A DNA stretch of 44,530 nucleotides from Prevotella sp. UBA2739 (GCA_002353525.1 DEJV01000056.1:19078-63607), one strand, 5' to 3'. Shown: positions 26,692 to 36,437, counted from the first letter of the stretch. Notes: generated by a model from the letters alone, not told the origin. A program made the numbers and translations.

Positions 26692-28247
26692 TGGCAATCA
26701 AGAAAAGACCGGTATCTCCACGCCAGAAGATGATTAACTTGATGTATGTCGTCCTCATGGCGATGCTTGCTCTGAACGTTTCGTCGGAAGTGCTCGACGG
26801 ATTCTCGATTGTTGAAGAGAGTCTGCGGCGTACCACGGCCAACTCGTCGGCGGAAAACCAGGCTTTGTTTGGCGACTTCGAGGCGCAGATGAAGAAGAAT
26901 CCGGAGAAAGTGAAGCAATGGTTCGAGAAAGCCAGTGCCGTGAAGCAGATGAGCGATTCGCTCTACGACATGGCGCAAGAGTTGAAATTGGCCATTGTGA
27001 GAGAAGCCGACGGCAGCGATGCCGACCTGGAGAACATCAAGAACAAGGAAGACCTTGAGGCTGCCAATCAGGTGATGCTCGCACCCGGTGTGGGGAAAGG
27101 AAAAGCTCTTTATGACGCCATCAACAGTTTCCGCAATCGTATTCTGCAAATGGTCAACGATGACCATCAGAAGAAGATTATCATGAGCAACCTCTCTACC
27201 GAACTGCCAAAGGGCGAACGCACCATGGGCAAAAACTGGCAGGAGTTTATGTTCGAGGATATGCCCGTGGCTGCTGCCGTGACCCTGCTCTCAAAACTGC
27301 AGAGTGACGTGCGCTATGCCGAGGGAGAAGTCTTGCACACGTTGGTGTCGAATGTCGACGTGAAGGATATGCGCGTGAACAAGATTGATGCATTTGTCAT
27401 CCCTGAGAAGACAACGCTCTATCCTGGCGAGACTTTTGCTGCCAACATTGTGATGGCTGCCGTCGATACCACCATGCAACCAGAGATTTACGTGAATGGA
27501 GTGCGCATCAACAGCACGAGCGGACGCTATTCGTTTACGGCAGGTAGCGTGGGTGAGCATTCTTTCGGCGGCTATCTGCTCACACATAATGCCGCCGGTG
27601 AGACCATCCGCCGCGACTTCTTGCAGAAATATAGTGTGATACCTGCTCCGAGCGGAGCTACCGTAGCGGCCGACCTGATGAATGTGCTATATGCCGGATT
27701 CCAGAATCCGATGAGCGTCAGTGTGCCGGGTGTGCCCCAGAATGCCGTGTCGGTATCGATGAGTGGCGGCTCGCTCACCTCGAAGGGTAATGGCCACTAT
27801 GTGGCAGTGCCGTCGGCAGTGGGCAAGGATGTCACCTTCACCGTATCGGCCAACGACAAAGGCAAGACCCGCCAGATGGGGCAGGTGACCTTTAAAGTGC
27901 GCAAACTGCCCGATCCCACACCTTACGTGGTGGTGGGTACCGACCGTTTCAAAGGCGGCGGACTGGCCAAGGCTTCGCTGATGGGACTTAGTGGCATCGG
28001 AGCGGCTATCGACGACGGACTGCTCGACATTCCGTTCCGCGTGGTGAGTTTCGAGACGGTATTCTTCGACAACATGGGTAATGCTGTGCCGATGGCCTCT
28101 GAGGGTGCTTCGTTCTCGGCGCGTCAGAAAGATGCCTTCCGCAAATTGTCGCGTAATCGCCGCTTCTACATCTCGCATGTCACAGCCATCGGTCCGGATG
28201 GAATCACTCGCAAACTGACATCGGCCATGGAAATTGTGGTGAAATAA
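26691..28247 (+). CDS. gldM: T9SS motor protein GldM/PorM
   Basis: A 518-residue protein anchored by one transmembrane helix (about 14-32, INLMYVVLMAMLALNVS) with a long periplasmic part. The opening MAIKKRPVSPRQKMINLMYVVLMAML is nearly invariant in the family. The periplasmic region has a helical domain followed by beta domains (from about 225) and spans the periplasm to link the GldL motor to the GldK-GldN ring. The start ATG shares one base with the gldL stop (TAATG). Confidence 0.95.
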   Translation: MAIKKRPVSPRQKMINLMYVVLMAMLALNVSSEVLDGFSIVEESLRRTTANSSAENQALFGDFEAQMKKNPEKVKQWFEKASAVKQMSDSLYDMAQELKLAIVREADGSDADLENIKNKEDLEAANQVMLAPGVGKGKALYDAINSFRNRILQMVNDDHQKKIIMSNLSTELPKGERTMGKNWQEFMFEDMPVAAAVTLLSKLQSDVRYAEGEVLHTLVSNVDVKDMRVNKIDAFVIPEKTTLYPGETFAANIVMAAVDTTMQPEIYVNGVRINSTSGRYSFTAGSVGEHSFGGYLLTHNAAGETIRRDFLQKYSVIPAPSGATVAADLMNVLYAGFQNPMSVSVPGVPQNAVSVSMSGGSLTSKGNGHYVAVPSAVGKDVTFTVSANDKGKTRQMGQVTFKVRKLPDPTPYVVVGTDRFKGGGLAKASLMGLSGIGAAIDDGLLDIPFRVVSFETVFFDNMGNAVPMASEGASFSARQKDAFRKLSRNRRFYISHVTAIGPDGITRKLTSAMEIVVK

Positions 28248-28288
28248 GGTGTGAGGTATTGAATGATAGGTGTTGATGAATTGTATAT

Positions 28289-29401
28289 ATGAATAGAATG
28301 ACAAAAAGAATAAGAACAATGAACAGAGCATGTTTTCACAATAGTTGTTGGTGGGGAAAAGTAGTGATGCTGCTGATGGCTTTCAGCTTGTCGGCAATGA
28401 CGCTACAGGCTCAGCCTGCCGCACGCAGACAGGCAGAGCAGCAGAAAGCCCAACAGACCAATTCGGGCAATGTGACCAACCGTGCCCGCATATCGTTCCC
28501 GACCATGGCAACGATGTCGGAGGATGTGGTGTGGCGCCGTGACATCTACCGCCAACTGAATTTGGAAGAGGATGCCAACGCCGGTCTGTACTATCCCGTA
28601 GAGCCTGTCGATGGGCAGATGAACCTTTTTACCAACATCTTCAAGTTGATGATGCGTGGACTGATTAAGGTGTATGAATATCGGATGGACGGCAACGAAG
28701 TGTTCAACGATTCTGCGCGGGTGAAGCCGAAAGAGTTTCTCGACAATTATCACATCTACTATGAGCGTACCGATAGGGGCGTGCATATTGACAATAGCGA
28801 CATCCCCTCGCGCGAGGTGAAATCATATTATATTAAAGAGAGTGCCTATTACGACCAGCGCACATCCACGTTCCATCGGAAGGTGACCGCCCTGTGTCCC
28901 ATCATGAGCAGGGAAGACGACTTCGGTGATGCGGCCACGCAGTATCCTCTGTTCTGGGTGAAATACGACGACTTGGCTCCTTATCTGGCCAAGCAGACCA
29001 TTATGACCAGCAATTTGAACAATGCCGCTACGATGAGCGTCGACGATTACTTCACACGTACGATGTACGACGGGAAAATCTATAAGACCAACAATATGCT
29101 GGGTCGCACCTTGGCACAGTATTGTCCGTCGGACTCGGCCATGGCTAAAGAGCAGAAGCGCATAGAGGGCGAACTCTTGGCATTCGAGAAAGGGGTGTGG
29201 GGCGATCAGGCGCGTAAAGACTCGCTCGACAGCATTGCCAATATGAGCAAGGATGTGAAAGCCACGAAGCAGGCGAAGAAGAACCGTCGGGCTGGTGGCT
29301 CGGGCAAGTCGGCCACTGTGAAGGCAAAACGCTCGTCGCGCTCTTCATCGTCGGGCTCTTCATCACCCGCCCGCGTGTCGGTGCGCCGTCAGCGTCATTG
29401 A
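28289..29401 (+). CDS. gldN: T9SS ring protein GldN/PorN
   Basis: A 370-residue exported protein. The signal segment (about 24-42, VVMLLMAFSLSAMTLQA) precedes a conserved core with DVVWRRDIYRQLNLEEDANAG, YPVEPVDGQMNLF and FKLMMRGLIKVYEY. GldN/PorN forms the periplasmic ring with GldK. Starts at 28289, 28298 and 28319 are possible; 28289 keeps basic residues before the hydrophobic part. The last about 45 residues are a basic, serine-rich tail (KAKRSSRSSSSGSSS) of unusual composition. It is the last clear gene of the T9SS cluster. Confidence 0.92.
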   Translation: MNRMTKRIRTMNRACFHNSCWWGKVVMLLMAFSLSAMTLQAQPAARRQAEQQKAQQTNSGNVTNRARISFPTMATMSEDVVWRRDIYRQLNLEEDANAGLYYPVEPVDGQMNLFTNIFKLMMRGLIKVYEYRMDGNEVFNDSARVKPKEFLDNYHIYYERTDRGVHIDNSDIPSREVKSYYIKESAYYDQRTSTFHRKVTALCPIMSREDDFGDAATQYPLFWVKYDDLAPYLAKQTIMTSNLNNAATMSVDDYFTRTMYDGKIYKTNNMLGRTLAQYCPSDSAMAKEQKRIEGELLAFEKGVWGDQARKDSLDSIANMSKDVKATKQAKKNRRAGGSGKSATVKAKRSSRSSSSGSSSPARVSVRRQRH

Positions 29402-29460
29402 CGATACCGTAGTCTTTGGAGGCCTCTTTGGATGACATCCTTAAAAAAGACATTATACTT

Positions 29461-30066
29461 ATGAGAAAGGCTATACTCACATTGATGGTTGTGGCCATTT
29501 GCAGCATATCAGCTGTGCGTGCGCAACGGGTTCAGTTCGGACTGAAAGGCGGACTGAATGTCAATACTGTTTCTTTGAATGGTGATGTCTTCAAGTCGTC
29601 CAACCAGTTGGGATTCTTCCTGGGCCCTACGCTGAAAGCAGACCTGCTGGGATTTGGACTCGACATCTCGGCACTCTATGATCAGCGCGACATGCAAATC
29701 AACGAGACGGCTATCATTCAGAAAAGCATCCTCATTCCCATTAATGCGCGCCTGACGTTAGGCCTGCAAGGGTTTAACCTTTTTGGGGCCGCTGGTCCGC
29801 AACTAGAGTTCAACGTGGGCGACAAGGAGTTTAAGTGGTTTGACGCAAACGCCATCTCGAACACGTTTACCATGAAGAAGTCAAACCTCAGTTTCAATAT
29901 CGGTGGTGGTGTGACCATCAAAAATCTGGAACTGGGCGTTGCCTATAATATTGCCATTGGCAAGACGGCCGATGTCGATAGTTTCGACCAGTTTACCGAC
30001 CAACTGAAAGAACACCGTCGTGCCCACACCAATACTTGGAAACTGTCATTAGCCGTCTATCTCTAG
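29461..30066 (+). CDS. Small outer-membrane beta-barrel protein
   Basis: A 201-residue protein with signal peptide (about 1-20, ending SAVRAQ) and an OmpW/PorT-like beta-barrel pattern (repeated glycine and aromatic alternation, FGLKGGLNVNT, INARLTLGLQGFNLFGAAGP). It resembles the outer-membrane beta-barrel family of Bacteroidota. ATG 29461 is favoured over 29416 because it begins MRKAILTLMVV, a proper signal peptide. Located 59 bases after gldN and overlapping priA by one base, it may be co-transcribed with the T9SS genes. A PorT-like role in secretion is possible but not shown. Confidence 0.8.
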   Translation: MRKAILTLMVVAICSISAVRAQRVQFGLKGGLNVNTVSLNGDVFKSSNQLGFFLGPTLKADLLGFGLDISALYDQRDMQINETAIIQKSILIPINARLTLGLQGFNLFGAAGPQLEFNVGDKEFKWFDANAISNTFTMKKSNLSFNIGGGVTIKNLELGVAYNIAIGKTADVDSFDQFTDQLKEHRRAHTNTWKLSLAVYL

Positions 30067-32366
30067 TGAACTATGTTGATGTCATATTGCCATTGCCTCT
30101 AGAGGGGCTGTTCACCTATTCCTTGCCCATCCATCTGATAGGCAAGGTGAGTTTCGGCATGCGCGTACTGGTCCCACTGGGAAAAAGCAAACGCTATACG
30201 GCCATGGCAGTCAGTGTGCACGACCAGAAGCCTTCTTTTAAGTGCCGCGAAATCATCGATGTGATCGACGACAGTCCGGTACTGCTTCCTCAGCAGTATA
30301 AGTTATGGCAATGGATTGCAGAATACTACCTTTCTCCTATTGGCGAGATTTTCAAGGCTGCCCTCCCTTCGGGCATGAAGACCGAGGATGGGTTCAAACC
30401 CAAAACAGAACTTTACGTGGGGCTGGCAGATAACTTGAAAAACGAGCAAACCCTTCATGTGGCCCTGAATCTTTTGGCGCGTGCCGGCAAACAGCAGAAG
30501 GTGTTTATCGATTATCTTGCCTTGTCGCATTGGGACACCATCGAGGGTGATCGCTGCAAGGAGAAAACCATAGAAATCAGTCGTGACGAACTGATGAACA
30601 GCAGTCATTGCACCGCTGCTACCATCAAGAGCCTTATAGACCGTAAGTTCCTGGTGACCTACGAACGCGAGGTAGGGCGGCTGAATGATGGTGGCGAACC
30701 TCATCTGGACAGGACCAAACCGCTTAGCCCGGCTCAGCAGGAAGCTTACAACCAGATTCTTTTCCAGTTTCTTAAGAAAAATGTCGTACTGCTGCATGGC
30801 GTCACATCCAGCGGCAAGACCGAAGTATATATCCATCTGATCCGTCAGGCCCTGCAGAAAAAGCAGCAAGTGCTGTATTTGTTGCCCGAGATAGCGCTGA
30901 CTGTGCAGATGATGAACCGGCTGAAACAAGTGTTTGGCAATCTGCTTGGCATCTATCATTCCAAATATTCCGATGCCGAGCGTGTGGAAATCTGGCAGAA
31001 ACAACTCTCGGCCAATCCCTATGAGGTGATATTGGGTGCCCGGTCGGCACTCTTTCTGCCATTCCAGCGATTAGGACTCGTCATCGTCGACGAGGAGCAT
31101 GAGACCTCTTTCAAACAGCAAGATCCTGCCCCACGTTATCATGCCCGCAACGCTGCCATTATGCTGCCATTTTTAGGTGATCACGCAGACCAAAAAACAG
31201 AAGGGTATCTGCCCAAGGTGCTCCTGGGTACAGCCACACCGTCGATGGAAAGCTATTATAATGCCATGACGGGCAAATACGGACTGGTGCAGCTGGCCAG
31301 CCGCTATCAGGATATTCAATTGCCTGAAATACAGGTTGTCGACATCAAAGACCTGCAACGCAGGAAAATGATGAATGGCCCGTTCTCGCCGCAACTGCTG
31401 GCAGCTATGCGCGAAGCGCTTGAACAAGGGCAGCAAGTCATCTTGTTCCAAAACCGGCGTGGTTTTGCACCGATGATAGAGTGCCGGCAGTGCGGATGGG
31501 TACCTCGTTGCGAAAACTGCGATGTCAGCCTTACCTATCATAAGAACACCAACCTGCTCAGCTGCCACTATTGCGGAGCGGTCTATCAGGTGCCGCAGAC
31601 ATGTCCCTGCTGCGGTAGCAACGAACTGAAGGGCCGCGGCTATGGCACCGAAAAGATTGAGGATCAGATACAGGCGATATTCCCTGATGCACGGGTGGCT
31701 CGCATGGACCTCGACACTACGCGCACACGCAATGCCTACGAACGGCTCATTAATGACTTCTCTGCAGGCCGTACGAATATTCTCATCGGCACGCAGATGA
31801 TTAGCAAGGGGCTCGACTTCGACCGGGTGAGTGTGGTGGGCATCCTGAATGCCGATACCATGCTCAACTATCCTGATTTCCGTGCCTACGAGCATGCCTT
31901 TATGATGATGGCACAAGTCAGCGGACGGGCAGGACGAAAAGGAAAGCGAGGACTTGTGATGCTGCAGACAAAGAGTCCGCAGCTGCCAGTTATCAGTCAG
32001 GTGGTGCACAACGACTATGAGGGTTTCTTCAACGACTTGCTGGAAGAACGGCGCGCCTTTCATTATCCGCCCTTCTATCATCTCACCTATGTCTATCTGC
32101 GCCATCGTGATGATAAAGTGGTCGATGCGGCAGCACAACTGATGGGAGCGCAGCTGCGGCAGTGGTTCGGTGCGCGCATACTTGGGCCTGACAAACCGGC
32201 TGTGGCCAAGGTGAAGACCCTGTACATCAGAAAGATTGTGGTGAAACTGGAGAATGGAATCGACATGCAGCGCGTGCGCGACTGCCTGCGGCAGGTGCAA
32301 CGGCAAATGGCCGAAGACAGTCGTTACGGTGCAGTTCAAGTGTACTACGATGTAGATCCGCTTTAA
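30066..32366 (+). CDS. priA: Primosomal helicase PriA
   Basis: A 766-residue replication-restart helicase. The N-terminus MNYVDVILPLPLEGLFTYS matches the PriA fold. The Walker A motif GVTSSGKT is at residues 245-252 and DEEH at 342-345. A zinc-binding region carries paired cysteines (CRQCG, CENC, CHYCG, CPCCGS). The helicase C-terminal part includes GTQMISKGLDF and QVSGRAGRKGKRG. PriA reloads the replisome at stalled forks. GTG 30066 is preferred; it shares one base with the stop of the previous gene (TAGTG), and a TTG at 30036 would lengthen the protein by ten residues inside the previous gene. Confidence 0.95.
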   Translation: MNYVDVILPLPLEGLFTYSLPIHLIGKVSFGMRVLVPLGKSKRYTAMAVSVHDQKPSFKCREIIDVIDDSPVLLPQQYKLWQWIAEYYLSPIGEIFKAALPSGMKTEDGFKPKTELYVGLADNLKNEQTLHVALNLLARAGKQQKVFIDYLALSHWDTIEGDRCKEKTIEISRDELMNSSHCTAATIKSLIDRKFLVTYEREVGRLNDGGEPHLDRTKPLSPAQQEAYNQILFQFLKKNVVLLHGVTSSGKTEVYIHLIRQALQKKQQVLYLLPEIALTVQMMNRLKQVFGNLLGIYHSKYSDAERVEIWQKQLSANPYEVILGARSALFLPFQRLGLVIVDEEHETSFKQQDPAPRYHARNAAIMLPFLGDHADQKTEGYLPKVLLGTATPSMESYYNAMTGKYGLVQLASRYQDIQLPEIQVVDIKDLQRRKMMNGPFSPQLLAAMREALEQGQQVILFQNRRGFAPMIECRQCGWVPRCENCDVSLTYHKNTNLLSCHYCGAVYQVPQTCPCCGSNELKGRGYGTEKIEDQIQAIFPDARVARMDLDTTRTRNAYERLINDFSAGRTNILIGTQMISKGLDFDRVSVVGILNADTMLNYPDFRAYEHAFMMMAQVSGRAGRKGKRGLVMLQTKSPQLPVISQVVHNDYEGFFNDLLEERRAFHYPPFYHLTYVYLRHRDDKVVDAAAQLMGAQLRQWFGARILGPDKPAVAKVKTLYIRKIVVKLENGIDMQRVRDCLRQVQRQMAEDSRYGAVQVYYDVDPL

Positions 32367-32370
32367 AAAG

Positions 32371-32410
32371 CAACGAGGGCGTGCCAAATAAACTTGGCAC
32401 GCCCTCGTTG
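32371..32410. terminator. Bidirectional terminator between convergent priA and FadL-type genes
   Basis: CAACGAGGGCGTGCCAA (32371-32387) and TTGGCACGCCCTCGTTG (32394-32410) form a perfect 17-bp stem with a 6-base loop. On the minus strand it is followed by CTTTTTAAAG, so it is strongest for the minus-strand gene. Confidence 0.9.
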
Positions 32411-32457
32411 TAAGTTATAAGTTATTTGTTCAGTTTCTCAACGTCAGTATTCTGTTT

Positions 32458-34104
32458 TTACAGTGTCAGCTCCACGCCTACACCAAATACGTTGTTCGTG
32501 CGGGTGAACGAGTTCTTGCCGGCAGGGATGCTCACGCCCAGTGCAGGCATGTTCTGCTCGGGGGTGTTCATGTCGTAGTGCTCATAGTTGGTCTGGAAGT
32601 AAGCCACATTGATTTTCACCTTGTCACTGACCTTATAACCGGCACCCAGACCGAAAGTCCATGAGTTCACCACAAACGACATGTCGTTCATATATTCGTC
32701 GGTCAGTCCGTAGCGTGTCAGCTGCACACCACCGCTCACTTGCAGGCGCTTGTTGATGTCCCACTCAGCACCGCCAAGATACTCGTTGGTGCCACCGTCG
32801 AGCAGTTTCTCAGAGTGCTCATACCAGTGGGCGCTCTTATCGAAGAAGTGGTGGTAGCCTGCATTCAGACGAACGTTGTCGGTAACGCTCCACTGGGCAC
32901 CCAAAGCCAGCAGTGCGGGGGCATCTTCGGGTACGCTTGTTCCGTTGACATATTTATTTGTGGCCGCAATAACCGAAGCCTCCTCCAGGTCGGAATCGTT
33001 TTTCATGCGCATGCGGGTCTTGAACTCATACTTGGCAGCGAAGTTGAAGGAGCCCGTCTTATAGTCAATGCCGATAATGGGAGCAATGCCCCAGCCGGTC
33101 TGGTCAGACTTCAGGTTGACACCCTTCGAATAGGGAGCCAGCGTCTCTCCACTAGCTTTCAGTTGGTCGGCTGTTGCTTGCAGCTGAGCACCTTTGGTCT
33201 GCAGCTCCTGCCCTTGTGCCACCAATTCCTGTACTTTGGGCTGTTGCATGGCTTGTTCGCGGGTCATTCCGGCGGCCATATAGGCGTTGACATATTGTCC
33301 AAAACCATCTTGCACCTGCTGCCCCAAAGCAGATATCTTGTTTCCTGCATCCATCAGTCCACCTGTAATGCCCTCAAAATATTCGGGAAGTGTCATTCCT
33401 TGTGTACCGTTCATCACCCGGATGTTTGTCAGGCGGGCCTCATACGAAGCTGTTCCGTAGAGCAGGCGCAGACCACCGTAGACCGACAGATGTTCGCCAA
33501 TCTTGCGGGCGGCACCAACTTGCAGACCGAAATAATATTGCTTACCCTTCATATAGCCGTCTACATCGTAGCCCGTCACCGTAGGTACGCTTGCTCCGAG
33601 AGCGCTTATCTGACTGTTGATAGCCGACGAAACGCCTATCAGTCGGCTGGCAATGCCGCCCACGGCCGTCTCGAACGAGCCGATGCCCTTGTCGAACTCA
33701 CACTTTCCGCCACCGCCAGGTACCGAGAAGTTGAACTGGAACGACCAGTTGCCCTTGTTATAGGCAGCCTGCAGGGATGGGATGATAGGCGCATTGGCCA
33801 CACCCTCGAAAGTCTTAGTGTCTTGTCCGTTGTTCTTCAGACCAAGTTTGAAGAGCTGATTCTGCGATTCAATAGTTCGTGTCTGGTGGGCATACTGCCA
33901 GTTAAAACCTAAATGAAGACCGTCGCCCAGGAAGATGACTCCTGCCGGATTGCTATACACACCATCAAGACCGATGGCAGCGTCGCGAGCCGGATTTCTC
34001 AGAAAAGCTACGCTCTGATTGGTATTGGTAAGTATTCCACCTGCCTGAGCAGCAATCCCTGCTGTCAGTGCTATCACTAAACACGCTAATTTTACCTTAT
34101 TCAT
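32458..34104 (-). CDS. OmpP1/FadL-family outer-membrane transporter with helical insert
   Basis: A 548-residue outer-membrane protein with signal peptide (about 1-21, ending AAQA). The mature N-terminus GGILTNTNQSVAFLRNPARDA and later YSNPAGV and barrel strands match the FadL/OmpP1 family, which passes hydrophobic molecules across the outer membrane. Residues about 249-327 are an alanine- and glutamine-rich, helix-forming insert (QGQELQTKGAQLQATADQ) not expected in a short FadL. It has its own promoter (TACCTTTG, minus, 34139-34132). PorV, a FadL-like T9SS protein, is a relative to consider, but this protein is longer. Confidence 0.88.
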   Translation of the reverse strand: MNKVKLACLVIALTAGIAAQAGGILTNTNQSVAFLRNPARDAAIGLDGVYSNPAGVIFLGDGLHLGFNWQYAHQTRTIESQNQLFKLGLKNNGQDTKTFEGVANAPIIPSLQAAYNKGNWSFQFNFSVPGGGGKCEFDKGIGSFETAVGGIASRLIGVSSAINSQISALGASVPTVTGYDVDGYMKGKQYYFGLQVGAARKIGEHLSVYGGLRLLYGTASYEARLTNIRVMNGTQGMTLPEYFEGITGGLMDAGNKISALGQQVQDGFGQYVNAYMAAGMTREQAMQQPKVQELVAQGQELQTKGAQLQATADQLKASGETLAPYSKGVNLKSDQTGWGIAPIIGIDYKTGSFNFAAKYEFKTRMRMKNDSDLEEASVIAATNKYVNGTSVPEDAPALLALGAQWSVTDNVRLNAGYHHFFDKSAHWYEHSEKLLDGGTNEYLGGAEWDINKRLQVSGGVQLTRYGLTDEYMNDMSFVVNSWTFGLGAGYKVSDKVKINVAYFQTNYEHYDMNTPEQNMPALGVSIPAGKNSFTRTNNVFGVGVELTL

Positions 34105-34131
34105 CTTAAAATACCTTTATAAAATTGGTTG

Positions 34132-34139
34132 CAAAGGTA
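34132..34139 (-). promoter_or_regulatory. -7 promoter element of the FadL-type gene
   Basis: The minus strand reads TACCTTTG followed by C, matching TAnnTTTG, 27 bases before the ATG. A clear TTTG -33 is absent. Confidence 0.65.
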
Positions 34140-34189
34140 AATGAATTGTTCCATATTTCTTTGTTTGGGAGCACAGTCTTAACAAAAAT

Positions 34190-34226
34190 TAATTAAAAAC
34201 CGCACATTTTCTGCTCAAATGTGCGG
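34190..34226 (-). terminator. Intrinsic terminator of the 7TM-HD gene
   Basis: On the minus strand CCGCACATTT (34226-34217) pairs with AAATGTGCGG (34209-34200) and is followed by TTTTTAATTAATTTTTG. It lies 22 bases after the stop codon at 34248. Confidence 0.9.
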
Positions 34227-34247
34227 TTTTGTGCAAAGACTGGCCAT

Positions 34248-36359
34248 TCATTGTTCCTTCGGCATTTCACTTTCCACCTTCGGCTCTCCACCATCCACTT
34301 TCTCTTCTTCTTTCTTCAGTTCGGGATAGGTAATGCGAGTATGGTAGATAGACTTCAGGCGGTTGATGAGCACCTGCTTGGCTGCCGAGATGTCGCGGAA
34401 GGTGATGGGGCATTCGGTGAAATAGCCTTCGGCCACTTGTCCGTCGATGATTTTGTTCACCAGTTTGCTGATGCTCTCTTCGGTATATTCGGGCAGGGAG
34501 CGCGATGCGGCCTCCACCGAGTCAGCCATCATCAGGATGGCCTGCTCGCGAGTGAACGGGTTGGGTCCGGGATAAGCGAACAGCGAGTCGTCGACGGGCT
34601 CGTCGGGATGCTCATTCTTATACGAAATATAGAAGTATTTTGTCTTTCCGGCTCCATGGTGTGTCATGATGAAGTCGGTGATGATGCGTGGCAGGTCGTA
34701 TTTCTCGCCCATTTTCAGTCCTTCTGTCACGTGGTTGATCACACGCTGTGCGGCCTCAGGCCGTGGCAGTTTGTCGAGTGGGTTCACGCCCACTTGGTTT
34801 TCGGTGAAGTAGGCCGGATCTTCCATCTTGCCAATGTCGTGGTAGAGTGCGCCTGTACGCACCAGTTGTGTGTTGGCGCCAATCCTGTCGGCAATCTGTG
34901 CGGCCAGGTTGCTCACCATGATCGAGTGCTGGAAGGTGCCGGGAGCCGTCTCGCTGAGTTTCCTGAGCGGGTCTTTGCTGGTGTTGGAGAGCTCGATGAG
35001 CGTGACGTTCGATGTGAACCCGAAGGTCTTCTCCACAAGATACATCAGCGGGTAGGCAAAGAGCAGCAGGATGCCATTGATAATAAAATAGGTATAGATG
35101 CTGTGGTCCATGGTGAAGATGCTGTTGTCTTGCATCAGCTGCAGAGCCAGATAGACAGCCGCACTGGTCAGCGTCACAAGCACTGCCGTACGGAACAGTT
35201 GTGCCCGCTGCGACAGCTCGCCCAGCGAGTAGATGGCCACCAGTCCGGAGGTAATCTGTATGATGATAAACTCATACTGGTATTTCACGGCGGCAGCACA
35301 GAGCAGCACCATGGTGACCAGCGAGATAAAGGCCGTGCGCGAGTCCATGAAGATCTGCACAAAGATGGGCACAATGGCGAAGGGAAGAATGTAGACGCTC
35401 AGAAATCCGTGCTCCATCATGAGCGATACCAGGATGGGGAATACGGTGATGAGCACATAGAGCATGGTGGTGTTGCGGGTCTTGGCAAAATACTCCTTTC
35501 TGAAAAGGGTCAGATACAGAGTGTAGAGCAAGATGAGGATGCCCACAAACAGCGCTTGTCCCAAGATGGTAGAGGTAATCTCGCTCGAGTTGGCGCTGCG
35601 CCGTTGCATCTCTTTCTCAAACGAGTTGAGCACCCGGTAGGCATAGTCGTCTACAATCTCGCCGCGGTCGATAATCTTCTGGCCGCTCAGCACCATTCCG
35701 CTGGCCAGGGGAATGCCCGCCATGAGGTCGTTCATCTCGGTCTCGCTGCGCTCCTTGTCGTAAATCAGGTTGGGTGCAATATAGTTGTTCAGGTTGCATT
35801 TCTGCAGCACGGCCTTCTGTGGAGCCAGTTTCTCGTCTTCCAGCAGTTGCTCGTAGGCCCCGATGGTCGAATAGATGCAGTTAATCATCAGGCTCGATGC
35901 GTTCTTTCCGCTCACTATTCTCACCATGTTGGTGCTGTCTTTGCTGATTTCCGAATATTCGGGCGAGGCCATGATGCCTGCCTGATAGATGCGGTGCAGC
36001 CGGTCGGCAATGGTGTTCACATAGTCGTACGACAGTCCTGGAATGCCGTTCTTGAAGTCGTTCTTAAACTCAGCAACCTTCTCTTTCTCCACCTCCGTGG
36101 CATAGGCGTAGTAGGGCTCGAACTGGTCGGCCAGACTGTCGCGCTCGGCCTTGATGGCTTCGTCGGTCTTATAGATGGGGAAGTCGAATTTTGTGATAAA
36201 CGAACCATACATCCATGGCTTGCCAATATCGTAACGGAACTGCGGTCCGCTGTTGCGTGGCAGGAACCACACGATGATGGCCACGGTGATGAGAATCAGC
36301 AATGTACGACTCAACGCATTCCGCCAGAAGTGGCTGTCTTCGATGTTGAATTTACTCAT
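34248..36359 (-). CDS. 7TM-HD family phosphodiesterase (PgpH-like)
   Basis: A 703-residue membrane protein. One transmembrane helix (about 18-36) leads into an extracytoplasmic 7TMR-HDED-type domain (about 45-270). A bundle of about seven helices follows (about 275-450). The cytoplasmic HD domain (about 470-640) has FQHSIMVSN (His478), the metal-binding pair His507-Asp508 in YHDIGKMEDP, and MTHHGAG. In Listeria this architecture (PgpH) degrades cyclic-di-AMP; that activity is inferred here. It is divergent from gltX. A 730-residue antisense frame over this gene is a shadow. Confidence 0.9.
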   Translation of the reverse strand: MSKFNIEDSHFWRNALSRTLLILITVAIIVWFLPRNSGPQFRYDIGKPWMYGSFITKFDFPIYKTDEAIKAERDSLADQFEPYYAYATEVEKEKVAEFKNDFKNGIPGLSYDYVNTIADRLHRIYQAGIMASPEYSEISKDSTNMVRIVSGKNASSLMINCIYSTIGAYEQLLEDEKLAPQKAVLQKCNLNNYIAPNLIYDKERSETEMNDLMAGIPLASGMVLSGQKIIDRGEIVDDYAYRVLNSFEKEMQRRSANSSEITSTILGQALFVGILILLYTLYLTLFRKEYFAKTRNTTMLYVLITVFPILVSLMMEHGFLSVYILPFAIVPIFVQIFMDSRTAFISLVTMVLLCAAAVKYQYEFIIIQITSGLVAIYSLGELSQRAQLFRTAVLVTLTSAAVYLALQLMQDNSIFTMDHSIYTYFIINGILLLFAYPLMYLVEKTFGFTSNVTLIELSNTSKDPLRKLSETAPGTFQHSIMVSNLAAQIADRIGANTQLVRTGALYHDIGKMEDPAYFTENQVGVNPLDKLPRPEAAQRVINHVTEGLKMGEKYDLPRIITDFIMTHHGAGKTKYFYISYKNEHPDEPVDDSLFAYPGPNPFTREQAILMMADSVEAASRSLPEYTEESISKLVNKIIDGQVAEGYFTECPITFRDISAAKQVLINRLKSIYHTRITYPELKKEEEKVDGGEPKVESEMPKEQ

Positions 36360-36429
36360 GTTTTCTTTCTATTCTCAGTTTTACTTTGCGAAAATACAAA
36401 AAAAATACGCTAATGTGCAAAAAAAACTG

Positions 36430-36437
36430 TAAATTTG
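36430..36437 (+). promoter_or_regulatory. -7 promoter element of gltX
   Basis: TAAATTTG followed by C matches TAnnTTTG and lies 19 bases before the ATG at 36457. No TTTG is seen at the usual upstream distance. Confidence 0.65.

Noticed and set aside
34221..36413. A 730-codon open frame on the plus strand opposite the 7TM-HD gene
   Set aside because: It lies wholly antisense to a gene with clear family motifs, and its translation is rich in H, Q, V and G without recognisable domains, as expected from a GC-rich complementary frame.
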